In this document: positions 1-4,962 of the stretch, one piece after another
How the letters are laid out: the number at the start of each line of letters is the position of its first letter
Numbering within the stretch: position 1 is the first letter of the stretch
NCBI GenBank assembly: GCA_002299195.1
Contig: DBOA01000163.1
Coordinates: forward strand, 1-7,289
Length of the DNA stretch: 7,289 nt
Direction of reading: 5' to 3'
Origin: Sphingomonadales bacterium UBA658
GTDB taxonomy: Bacteria > Pseudomonadota > Alphaproteobacteria > Sphingomonadales > Sphingomonadaceae
Program-made: the position numbers and the translations under genes
Notes under the pieces: model-generated
What the model saw: only the letters and a program-made list of their open reading frames with translations
Database searches by the model: none
What the model was told of the DNA's origin: nothing

Positions 1-450
1 TCGGCGGCGCGATGGAGCAATATCGTTTCGGGCGGTTCGCTGGGTTGGGCACTCGTCACCTTGGGCGCACCCGGCCGTGTTACTCTGGCGGATTATGGTG
101 ATCTCGACGAATTTCATAGCAATGACGACAGCGATGATGGTCATAAGTCCGCGCTTTTGCTGGCCGGACTTGCCGGACTGGGCCGCGTTGAATCCGGCGC
201 ACGCACTGATTTTGCTGGCGATCTGAAGGTAAATATTGCGCGGCAAACGGCTTGGTCAAAAGCGATTACGGCCGCGGCAAGTCGCGGTGAGCAAGGCACG
301 GTTGCGCTGATGGCGGTTGCCGGAATGCAGGCCCCGTCATGGGCTTCGGTGCCTGCGCATCATGTATATTATATCGTGCGTTCGCTGCGTCAGGTGGGTC
401 TTGAGGCGGAAGCGCGGATGATTGCGGCCGAAGCGGTCACCCTTGGGTGA
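1..450 (+). CDS. C-terminal part of an unrecognised conserved-type protein (5' end outside the window)
   Basis: The frame is open from base 1 to a TGA at 448-450, directly followed in frame by TAA (tandem stops). This gives the last 149 residues of a protein that starts before the window. An internal TTG at 61 could serve as a start, but the frame is open upstream of it, so a truncated gene is the better reading. The fragment has a short glycine-rich hydrophobic stretch (about residues 10-25), an acidic Asp-rich patch (31-47), then an Ala/Leu-rich, probably helical region (50-145) containing a VPAHHVYYIVRSL segment and ending EARMIAAEAVTLG. The helical tail resembles a helical-repeat fold, but no catalytic motif is visible and I do not recognise the family. 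Only 31 bases separate it from xerD on the same strand, so the two may be co-transcribed. Function unknown. Its being a real coding region is well supported by reading-frame length and neighbouring gene order. Confidence 0.7.
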   Translation, partial: SAARWSNIVSGGSLGWALVTLGAPGRVTLADYGDLDEFHSNDDSDDGHKSALLLAGLAGLGRVESGARTDFAGDLKVNIARQTAWSKAITAAASRGEQGTVALMAVAGMQAPSWASVPAHHVYYIVRSLRQVGLEAEARMIAAEAVTLG

Positions 451-481
451 TAATCAAGGCAGCGGCGCCTGATCGACGGAT

Positions 482-1408
482 ATGAGCGCGACGGACCGCG
501 ATTTGATAGCGCGCTTCATCGAAATGATGGCGGCTGAGCAGGGCGTTGCTGCCAATACCAGCGCGGCTTATGCGAGCGACTTGCTTGCCGCGTCCAGCCT
601 GACCGGTGGAAAGCTCGCACATGCCGATGCCGATATGTTGGAGACGCTTTCAAGCCATTGGCGCGACCTTGCTAACAGTTCCGTCGCGCGCAAATCATCG
701 GTGCTCCGGCGCTTTTTCGGGTTTTTGCATGAGGAGGGTTTTCGCGATGATAACCCGTCCGCCGCTTTGCCCAAGCCTGCGCAAGTGCGCGCGCTGCCGA
801 AAATCCTCAATACAACAGAGGTAGATCTTTTGTTCGCCGCAATCGAGGCGAAGCTTGCGCAGGCCAGTCCTGCATCCACGGACTATCGGCTCTCCGCCTT
901 AATTGAGCTGCTCTACGGCTCCGGTTTGCGTGCCACCGAGTTGGTTGCGTTGCCGCGTAGTGCGATCGTTTCGGACAAGCCGTTCATCATCGTCAAGGGT
1001 AAGGGCGGGAAGGAACGGATGGTGCCCATTTCCAATCGTGCGCGGCAGGCCGTTGGGACGTGGCTTGCGTTCGTTCCGGAAAAGTCGCGCTTTTTGTTTC
1101 CGTCGCGCGCCGGACATATCAGCCGCATTCGGCTGTTTCAGATTATCAAGGCGCTCGCCGCCCAATCTGGTTTAGATCCCGCTAAGGTCAGCCCCCATGT
1201 GCTGCGGCATGCCTTTGCAACGCATCTTTTGGCGGGCGGCGCGAACCTGCGGGCGCTTCAGGCAATGTTGGGCCATGTTGATATCGCCACCACGCAAATT
1301 TACACGCATGTGGACAGCAGCCGTCTCGTGGAGTTGGTCAACCGCAGGCACCCGCTGGCAATGCGCACGTTGACCCGTGGCGCGACAGGCTCTAACCGGC
1401 AATCATGA
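482..1408 (+). CDS. xerD: Tyrosine site-specific recombinase XerD
   Basis: This is a 308-residue tyrosine recombinase, the usual length for XerC/XerD. Residues about 5-95 form the N-terminal SAM-like (core-binding) domain and about 107-292 the catalytic domain. The full active-site set is visible: R150 in GSGLRATEL, K174 in the GKGGKER hairpin, H239 and R242 in SPHVLRHAFATHLL, H265 in LGHVD, and nucleophile Y274 in TTQIYTHV. In the family, XerC and XerD act together at dif, with FtsK, to resolve chromosome dimers. The XerD rather than XerC assignment rests mainly on being directly upstream of accA, an arrangement I recall from other alphaproteobacteria; sequence alone does not separate the two perfectly. 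The ATG at 482 has only a weak Shine-Dalgarno (GACGGA lies almost against the start), consistent with read-through from the gene 31 bases upstream. The 3' end overlaps accA by 4 nt. Confidence 0.9.
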   Translation: MSATDRDLIARFIEMMAAEQGVAANTSAAYASDLLAASSLTGGKLAHADADMLETLSSHWRDLANSSVARKSSVLRRFFGFLHEEGFRDDNPSAALPKPAQVRALPKILNTTEVDLLFAAIEAKLAQASPASTDYRLSALIELLYGSGLRATELVALPRSAIVSDKPFIIVKGKGGKERMVPISNRARQAVGTWLAFVPEKSRFLFPSRAGHISRIRLFQIIKALAAQSGLDPAKVSPHVLRHAFATHLLAGGANLRALQAMLGHVDIATTQIYTHVDSSRLVELVNRRHPLAMRTLTRGATGSNRQS

Positions 1409-2349
1409 TGGTATATCTTGAATTCGAAAAACCTGTCGCCGCTTTGGAAGCACGTATTATTGAACTGCAGGATGCAGCGCGCGAAAGCGACGTCGATGTC
1501 AGCGCCGAAATTGGCAAGCTGCGCGCCAAAGCGGACAAGCAGCTTAAGGACACTTACGCGAACCTGACCGCGTGGCAGAAAACGCAGGTCGCGCGCCATC
1601 CTGAACGGCCGCATTTCAAAGATTTCATCGCGTCGATTTTTGAAGATTTCATGCCCTTGGCCGGCGACCGCGCCTTTGGCGATGATCAGGCCATTATCGG
1701 CGGCCTCGCCCGACTCAACGGTCGGCGTGTCATGGTCATTGGCCATGAAAAGGGTGACGACACGCAAAGCCGCCTTCGCCATAATTTCGGTATGGGCAAG
1801 CCAGAGGGCTATCGCAAAGCCATCCGTTTGATGGAACTTGCCGACCGGTTCGGTATTCCGGTGGTTAGCCTCGTCGATACATCGGGCGCGTTTCCGGGCA
1901 TTCAGGCAGAAGAGCGTGGTCAGGCCGAAGCCATCGCCCGCTCCACAGAAAAATGCCTCGCGCTTGGTGTGCCGATGATCGCCTGCATCGTGGGTGAGGG
2001 CGGTTCGGGCGGCGCGGTTGCGCTTGCGGCTGCGGACCGCGTCTTGATGTTTGAATATGCGGTGTATTCCGTCATTTCTCCGGAAGGATGCGCGTCGATC
2101 CTCTGGCGGACAGGCGACAAGGCGGCTGATGCTGCGCAGGCCATGAAGATGACGGCTGATGATTTGAAAGCGCTTCGGATTATCGACCGAATCGTTAAAG
2201 AACCCATGGGCGGTGCGCATCGCGACCATGCGCTTGCGGCTGCATCGCTGGGGAAGGCGATTGACGAGGAAATTGCAGCGCTCTCCGCCTTTTCGTCGAA
2301 AGAGCTTTTGCAGCAACGCCGGGCAAAATTCTTAGCGATGGGTGCGTAA
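1405..2349 (+). CDS. accA: Acetyl-CoA carboxylase carboxyltransferase subunit alpha
   Basis: This 314-residue protein matches the normal AccA length (about 315-320). AccA and AccD form the cytoplasmic carboxyltransferase, which moves CO2 from carboxybiotin on AccB to acetyl-CoA, giving malonyl-CoA for fatty-acid synthesis. Visible hallmarks are the N-terminal YLEFEKPVAALEARI helix (about 4-18), HEKGDDT (114-120), NFGMGKPEGYRKA (127-139), VDTSGAFPG (157-165), the oxyanion-forming GEGGSGGA (197-204) and SPEGCASILWR (225-235). The start is ATG 1405 or the adjacent ATG 1408. The first gives an ATGA overlap with the xerD stop and the second a TGATG overlap; both imply translational coupling, and no good independent ribosome site is seen. 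accD is not in this window, as is common. After the TAA at 2347-2349 comes a 100-base gap before the next gene, with no obvious hairpin terminator. Confidence 0.97.
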   Translation: MMVYLEFEKPVAALEARIIELQDAARESDVDVSAEIGKLRAKADKQLKDTYANLTAWQKTQVARHPERPHFKDFIASIFEDFMPLAGDRAFGDDQAIIGGLARLNGRRVMVIGHEKGDDTQSRLRHNFGMGKPEGYRKAIRLMELADRFGIPVVSLVDTSGAFPGIQAEERGQAEAIARSTEKCLALGVPMIACIVGEGGSGGAVALAAADRVLMFEYAVYSVISPEGCASILWRTGDKAADAAQAMKMTADDLKALRIIDRIVKEPMGGAHRDHALAAASLGKAIDEEIAALSAFSSKELLQQRRAKFLAMGA

Positions 2350-2449
2350 GCATATTTAGTTGTTGCACGGTTTGCAGCGGCACAAGAATTTACGTCGGTG
2401 CGCAAGATAATGTGATAAATTAGGTTTTCCTGATTTTAGGAGGACATGG
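2350..2449 (+). promoter_or_regulatory. Leader of the M48 protease gene, with a strong AGGAGG ribosome-binding site
   Basis: This gap between accA and the protease gene is more AT-rich than the flanking coding sequence. A perfect AGGAGG lies at 2438-2443, six bases before the ATG at 2450, and fixes the protease start. It argues against the out-of-frame ATG at 2446. Possible promoter pieces are TTGCAC (2363-2368) with GAATTT 17 bases further on, and an AT-rich GATAAA at 2414-2419. None is a convincing sigma-70 pair. A promoter is likely here because the gene has its own ribosome site and no coupling to accA, but its exact position is not supported. Confidence 0.5.
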
Positions 2450-3943
2450 ATGCGCAATTCGAAAATTATCATGGCTACTGGCGCGGCAATCCTTGGATTG
2501 ACGGCAATATTTGGCAGTCTTCCGGCAGATGCAAAAACAAAACAGCCCGCCGCGCCACGTGCATTCACCGCCCAGGAAAAGGCAGAGGGCGCGAAATATC
2601 ATACCGAAATTCTGAAAGAATTTGGCGGTCCGATGCAGAGCCCGCAGACGGACTATGTTGTGCGCGTTGGCAAAAACATTGCGGCGCAATCGGGCCTTGG
2701 CAATTCGCAGGATGATTTTAACGTCACCTTGCTGAATTCGTCCGTGAACAACGCTTTCGCGCTTCCGGGCGGCTATGTTTACATCACACGCCAACTGGTT
2801 GCCTTGTGCAATAGCGAGGCAGAGATGGCGGGCGTATTGGGCCATGAAGTCGGACACACCGCCGCGCGCCACAGCGAAAAGCGCCAGAGTAACGCCACAT
2901 TTGCCAACATATTGGGCATAGGCGGCACGATTTTGGGTTCAGTGCTTGGCGATTCCGCTGGATGGCTTGGCGCTGTCGGTGCTGGGCTTAAGCAATATGC
3001 GGGTCCGCTGGCACAAGTTTTCAGTCTGAAATATTCGCGCACACAGGAAGAGGAGGCTGATGACTTCGGCATCCACTATCTGAGTAAGGCGGGCTATGAC
3101 CCAAGCGCATTATCATCGATGCTGAATGCGTTGGCATTGCAGACGAGCCTTGATTCACGGGTCGCTGGCCTTGGTGACAATGCGGTGCCCGAATGGGCCA
3201 GTACGCACCCTGATCCCGCGCGGCGTGTTGTCCGTGCGGTCACGCGGTCAAAATCCTATCCGGCCAGCAATGTACGCAACGCCGACGCCCACTTCGCCGC
3301 CATTGACGGCATGCTCTATGGTGACGATCCGGATCAGGGCGTCATTGAGGGGCAGGCATTCATCCATCCGCAATTAAAAATGCGGTTCACCGCGCCAACC
3401 GGTTTTGGCATGCAAAATGGAAATGAATCCGTCTCCATAAACGGCAACACGGGTAAGGCGATGTTCACCGCAGCGGCGTTCGACGGCAATCGTGATGCAT
3501 ATATCAGCAATGCGTTTAAATCTGTTGCCGGCAAGAACATGACCATTCCAGTCCGCGATATCCGCAGGACAACGGTGAACGGCATCCCGGCATTTTACGC
3601 CCGCAGCGTCGTCAATACGCAGCAGGGGCAGCGCGCCGTGTCTGTCTTTGCCTATGAATGGTCCTCCGGAACGGCATTTCATTTTGTGACCATTACCGCC
3701 GCCAATGCGCGCCCGTTTGACGGCATGTTTGAAAGCATGTCCCGATTGAGCAATGCGCAAGCCGCAGAAGTGAAGCCGCGCACATTACGCGTGGTGACGG
3801 TGGGGCGCACAGACACTGTGGAGTCGCTGGCAACGCGCATGGCTTACCCGTCGCTGCAAACCGAACGATTTCTTGCGCTGAATGGACTGACATTTAATGC
3901 CGCGTTGCGTCCGGGGCAGAAGGTGAAGATTGTCACATATTAA
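2450..3943 (+). CDS. Secreted M48-family zinc metalloprotease with C-terminal LysM-like domain
   Basis: This 497-residue protein begins with a signal peptide (basic MRNSK, hydrophobic core about 6-23, likely cleavage after ADA at 28), so it should act in the periplasm or envelope. The M48 domain covers about 40-265. It has zinc ligands H132 and H136 in HEVGH, catalytic E133, and the third ligand E200 in the SRTQEEEAD segment (196-204), followed by the family-typical SKAGYDPSA. STHPDPARR (251-259) is also typical of BepA/LoiP-like M48 proteins. Residues about 300-435 form a second domain I cannot name. Residues about 444-497 look like LysM (VGRTDTVESLATRM ... RFLALNGL ... LRPGQKVKIV), suggesting peptidoglycan attachment. 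E. coli BepA has TPR repeats instead. A role in outer-membrane protein quality control or wall turnover is inferred. The start is set by AGGAGG six bases upstream, and the gene ends at a strong terminator. Confidence 0.92.
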   Translation: MRNSKIIMATGAAILGLTAIFGSLPADAKTKQPAAPRAFTAQEKAEGAKYHTEILKEFGGPMQSPQTDYVVRVGKNIAAQSGLGNSQDDFNVTLLNSSVNNAFALPGGYVYITRQLVALCNSEAEMAGVLGHEVGHTAARHSEKRQSNATFANILGIGGTILGSVLGDSAGWLGAVGAGLKQYAGPLAQVFSLKYSRTQEEEADDFGIHYLSKAGYDPSALSSMLNALALQTSLDSRVAGLGDNAVPEWASTHPDPARRVVRAVTRSKSYPASNVRNADAHFAAIDGMLYGDDPDQGVIEGQAFIHPQLKMRFTAPTGFGMQNGNESVSINGNTGKAMFTAAAFDGNRDAYISNAFKSVAGKNMTIPVRDIRRTTVNGIPAFYARSVVNTQQGQRAVSVFAYEWSSGTAFHFVTITAANARPFDGMFESMSRLSNAQAAEVKPRTLRVVTVGRTDTVESLATRMAYPSLQTERFLALNGLTFNAALRPGQKVKIVTY

Positions 3944-3945
3944 AT

Positions 3946-3982
3946 AAAAAGGGCGGGAACCGCGAAGTCCCCACCCTTTTTT
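3946..3982. terminator. Bidirectional intrinsic terminator between the M48 protease and pilin genes
   Basis: AAAAAGGG (3946-3953) pairs with CCCTTTTT (3974-3981). The stem is extended by GGG (3955-3957) pairing with CCC across a C.A mismatch, and the loop is centred on ACCGCGAAG. The T-run ends at 3982 and the A-run begins just after the protease stop. The hairpin followed by U's therefore works for the + strand protease transcript and, read on the - strand, for the pilin transcript converging from the right. No other stretch in the window looks as much like a terminator. Confidence 0.85.
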
Positions 3983-4004
3983 AGTTGTTCGGGCTCGGCG
4001 CCTG

Positions 4005-4016
4005 AAAGCTAGCTTT
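4005..4016. repeat. 12-bp perfect palindrome just downstream of the first pilin gene
   Basis: AAAGCTAGCTTT is fully self-complementary. It lies between the shared terminator and the pilin stop codon (4020-4022). It has no loop, so it would make a poor RNA hairpin; as DNA it could be a symmetric protein site. Its significance is unknown, and chance is quite possible. Confidence 0.35.
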
Positions 4017-4019
4017 AAC

Positions 4020-4187
4020 TTACGTATTCGGCAACTGGGTGGCTACCTTGGTAAACGCGGTGTTGATGTCCGTCCCGATTGTTTGGATGGCACCCATTGC
4101 AGCGACAGCAATCAAAGCCGCGATCAGGCCATATTCAATTGCAGTCGCGCCGTCTTCATTCTTAAATATTTTCTTGATAACTTTCAT
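4020..4187 (-). CDS. flp: Flp/Fap-type class III pilin precursor (first copy)
   Basis: This encodes 55 residues: a short basic leader (MKVIKKIFKNEDG), then the Flp processing motif G/ATAIEY with G13 at the cleavage point and E+5, Y+6 in the mature protein. A hydrophobic helix follows (about 20-38) and then a short polar tail ending TQLPNT. A TadV/CpaA-type prepilin peptidase is expected to cleave after G13, leaving a 42-residue pilin that is polymerised by the Tad secretion machinery into adhesive Flp pili. An in-frame ATG 21 bases further upstream would add MNNRRPK, but I prefer the ATG at 4187 because AGGAGA (4194-4199) sits six bases before it. The gene is the downstream member of a tandem pair with 4298-4468 and converges on the shared terminator at 3946-3982. 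No Tad ATPase, secretin or peptidase gene lies in this window, so the assembly genes must be elsewhere. Confidence 0.9.
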   Translation of the reverse strand: MKVIKKIFKNEDGATAIEYGLIAALIAVAAMGAIQTIGTDINTAFTKVATQLPNT

Positions 4188-4297
4188 CTTAGGTCTCCTA
4201 TTATTCATTTGTTCACCCGGGCGGTTTTGTAAATATTAACCGTCATCAGTGTGATAAATCATCAATGTTTACTAATTCGTTAATGTGTACATTAAAT
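4188..4297 (-). promoter_or_regulatory. AT-rich inter-pilin region, likely promoter of the first pilin gene
   Basis: These 110 bases carry no gene. Next to the 4187 start is the ribosome site AGGAGA (4194-4199 on the - strand). Further upstream the region is strongly AT-rich and holds a TTAC-N7-TTAA element (4269-4283) and a perfect inverted repeat (4280-4295). A -10-like TAATAT lies near 4235-4240 on the - strand, but I find no convincing -35 at the right distance. That the region controls the 4020-4187 pilin separately from its upstream neighbour is inferred from its length and composition. Confidence 0.4.
4280..4295. repeat. Perfect 7-bp-arm inverted repeat (TTAATGT-GT-ACATTAA)
   Basis: The two arms are exactly reverse complementary with a 2-base spacer. 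They lie directly 3' of the second pilin stop codon (4298-4300) and about 93 bases upstream of the first pilin start. It is too AT-rich to be a strong terminator, so a dimeric-regulator site is more plausible. Its left TTAA also forms the right half of a CtrA-like TTAC-N7-TTAA element at 4269-4283. Confidence 0.5.
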
Positions 4298-4468
4298 CTA
4301 AGACGTCGATAATTCGTTCGAAACATTGTTCCACATAGTTTGGGTTCCGTTTGCAACGTTCCCGAGAGACGCCATCATTGCGATAATGATTAACGTCACA
4401 ATCAAACCATATTCCACTGCCGTCGCCCCTTGGTTACATTTTTGAATGCGTCGAATGCGTTCCAACAT
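4298..4468 (-). CDS. flp: Flp-type class III pilin precursor (second copy)
   Basis: This encodes 56 residues with the leader MLERIRRIQKCNQG, then the cleavage motif G/ATAVEY (G14, E19, Y20), a very hydrophobic helix with LIVTLIIIAMM (about 22-32), and a polar tail ending NELSTS. Predicted processing leaves 42 residues, the same mature length as the copy at 4020-4187. Outside the N-terminal motif the two differ clearly (NVANGTQTMWNNVS against QTIGTDINTAFTKV), so they are diverged paralogues and not a recent duplication. The ATG at 4468 is chosen over the in-frame ATG at 4522 because AAGGGGG (4478-4484) lies nine bases before it, and because the longer leader would overlap the mutT control region. 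It could be a minor pilin or a second major pilin; sequence alone does not say. The leader has a cysteine (C11), which would be removed on processing. Confidence 0.87.
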   Translation of the reverse strand: MLERIRRIQKCNQGATAVEYGLIVTLIIIAMMASLGNVANGTQTMWNNVSNELSTS

Positions 4469-4554
4469 TTTATTGGTCCCCCTTCGATCCTTGGTTGCGG
4501 GCATCCGGAAAATCCCACACAAGCGTTAATAAATGCTTGCAACATGATGAGACT
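4469..4554. promoter_or_regulatory. Divergent control region between the second pilin gene and mutT
   Basis: These 86 bases must hold whatever starts transcription of the pilin gene leftward and mutT rightward. The pilin ribosome site AAGGGGG (4478-4484, - strand) is visible; mutT has only a weak GATGAG-like sequence just before its ATG. An imperfect palindrome occupies 4520-4539. I do not see a clear -35/-10 pair in either direction. Confidence 0.4.
4520..4539. repeat. 20-bp imperfect inverted repeat, possible operator
   Basis: CAAGCGTT and AATGCTTG are reverse complements at 7 of 8 positions and are separated by AATA. The element lies midway in the divergent interval, 15 bases before the mutT ATG and about 52 before the pilin start. 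This is a typical place for a dimeric repressor or activator site. A chance match of this quality is possible, so it is only a candidate. Confidence 0.35.
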
Positions 4555-4962
4555 ATGGAAAAAAAGCCGACAACATTGTTCGTGGTTGCCGCGGCATTAA
4601 CCAACGAAAGTGGCGCGATTCTGCTGCAAAAGCGTCCGGACCATGCCTCTATGGGTGGGTTGTGGGAGTTCCCGGGTGGCAAGGTCGAAGCGGGTGAAAC
4701 GCCCGAAGCTGCACTTGCACGGGAGCTGTTTGAAGAGCTTGGGATCTCCGTAAGCCCGCAAGACCTTATACCCGAAACCTTTGCAAGCGAGCCGTTGGGC
4801 GACCGACATTTGTTGCTGTTATTGTTCAGGTGCGTGACATGGGAAGGTGTGCCCACGCCGCATTTTGCGTCTGAAATTGCATGGGTGCATCCAAACGACA
4901 TGGCTGCGTTGCCAATGCCGCCCGCTGATTACCCGCTCGTTGAACGGCTTAGCCGCATTTAG
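4555..4962 (+). CDS. mutT: MutT-type Nudix hydrolase (8-oxo-dGTP diphosphatase-like)
   Basis: This 135-residue protein has the length of MutT and carries a perfect Nudix box, G-x5-E-x7-REU-x-EE-x-GU, from G42 to I64 (E48, R56, E57, E60, E61, G63). It is preceded by the MutT-like LLQKRP (23-28) and GGLWEFPGG (34-42). MutT proteins hydrolyse 8-oxo-dGTP to the monophosphate, using Mg2+ bound by the box glutamates, and so keep oxidised G out of DNA. Related Nudix enzymes of this size act on other nucleotides, so the substrate is inferred. The ATG at 4555 is chosen because the conserved strand KPTTLFVVAAAL follows it at once; an upstream TTG (4495) would add 20 unconserved-looking residues and run through the palindromic control region. 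The gene's TAG overlaps the stop of the opposing methyltransferase gene. Confidence 0.9.
   Translation: MEKKPTTLFVVAAALTNESGAILLQKRPDHASMGGLWEFPGGKVEAGETPEAALARELFEELGISVSPQDLIPETFASEPLGDRHLLLLLFRCVTWEGVPTPHFASEIAWVHPNDMAALPMPPADYPLVERLSRI

Noticed and set aside
482..1408. The recombinase as an integrase marking a mobile element or genomic island
   Set aside because: Its length and motifs fit chromosomal XerC/D, its neighbour is accA, and no tRNA, att repeats or cargo genes are visible.
1300..2316. A long open frame on the - strand (338 codons) opposite xerD/accA
   Set aside because: It lies wholly against well-supported accA and the end of xerD. Its product is rich in Arg, His and Cys, with no recognisable domain, as expected of a shadow frame in GC-rich DNA.
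2411..2420. The 10-mer TGTGATAAAT occurs here and again at 4250-4259, as if a shared promoter or regulator site
   Set aside because: Shared 10-mers are expected by chance within a 7-kb window, and the two copies lie in different orientations relative to the genes they precede.
4188..4208. A longer start for the first pilin (ATG at 4208, leader beginning MNNRRPK)
   Set aside because: The ribosome site AGGAGA at 4194-4199 falls inside this extension and is correctly spaced for the ATG at 4187.
4039..4239. A 66-codon + strand frame with hydrophobic content that could look like a small membrane protein
   Set aside because: It is the antisense of the first Flp pilin gene. Its hydrophobicity mirrors the pilin helix, and it has no ribosome site.
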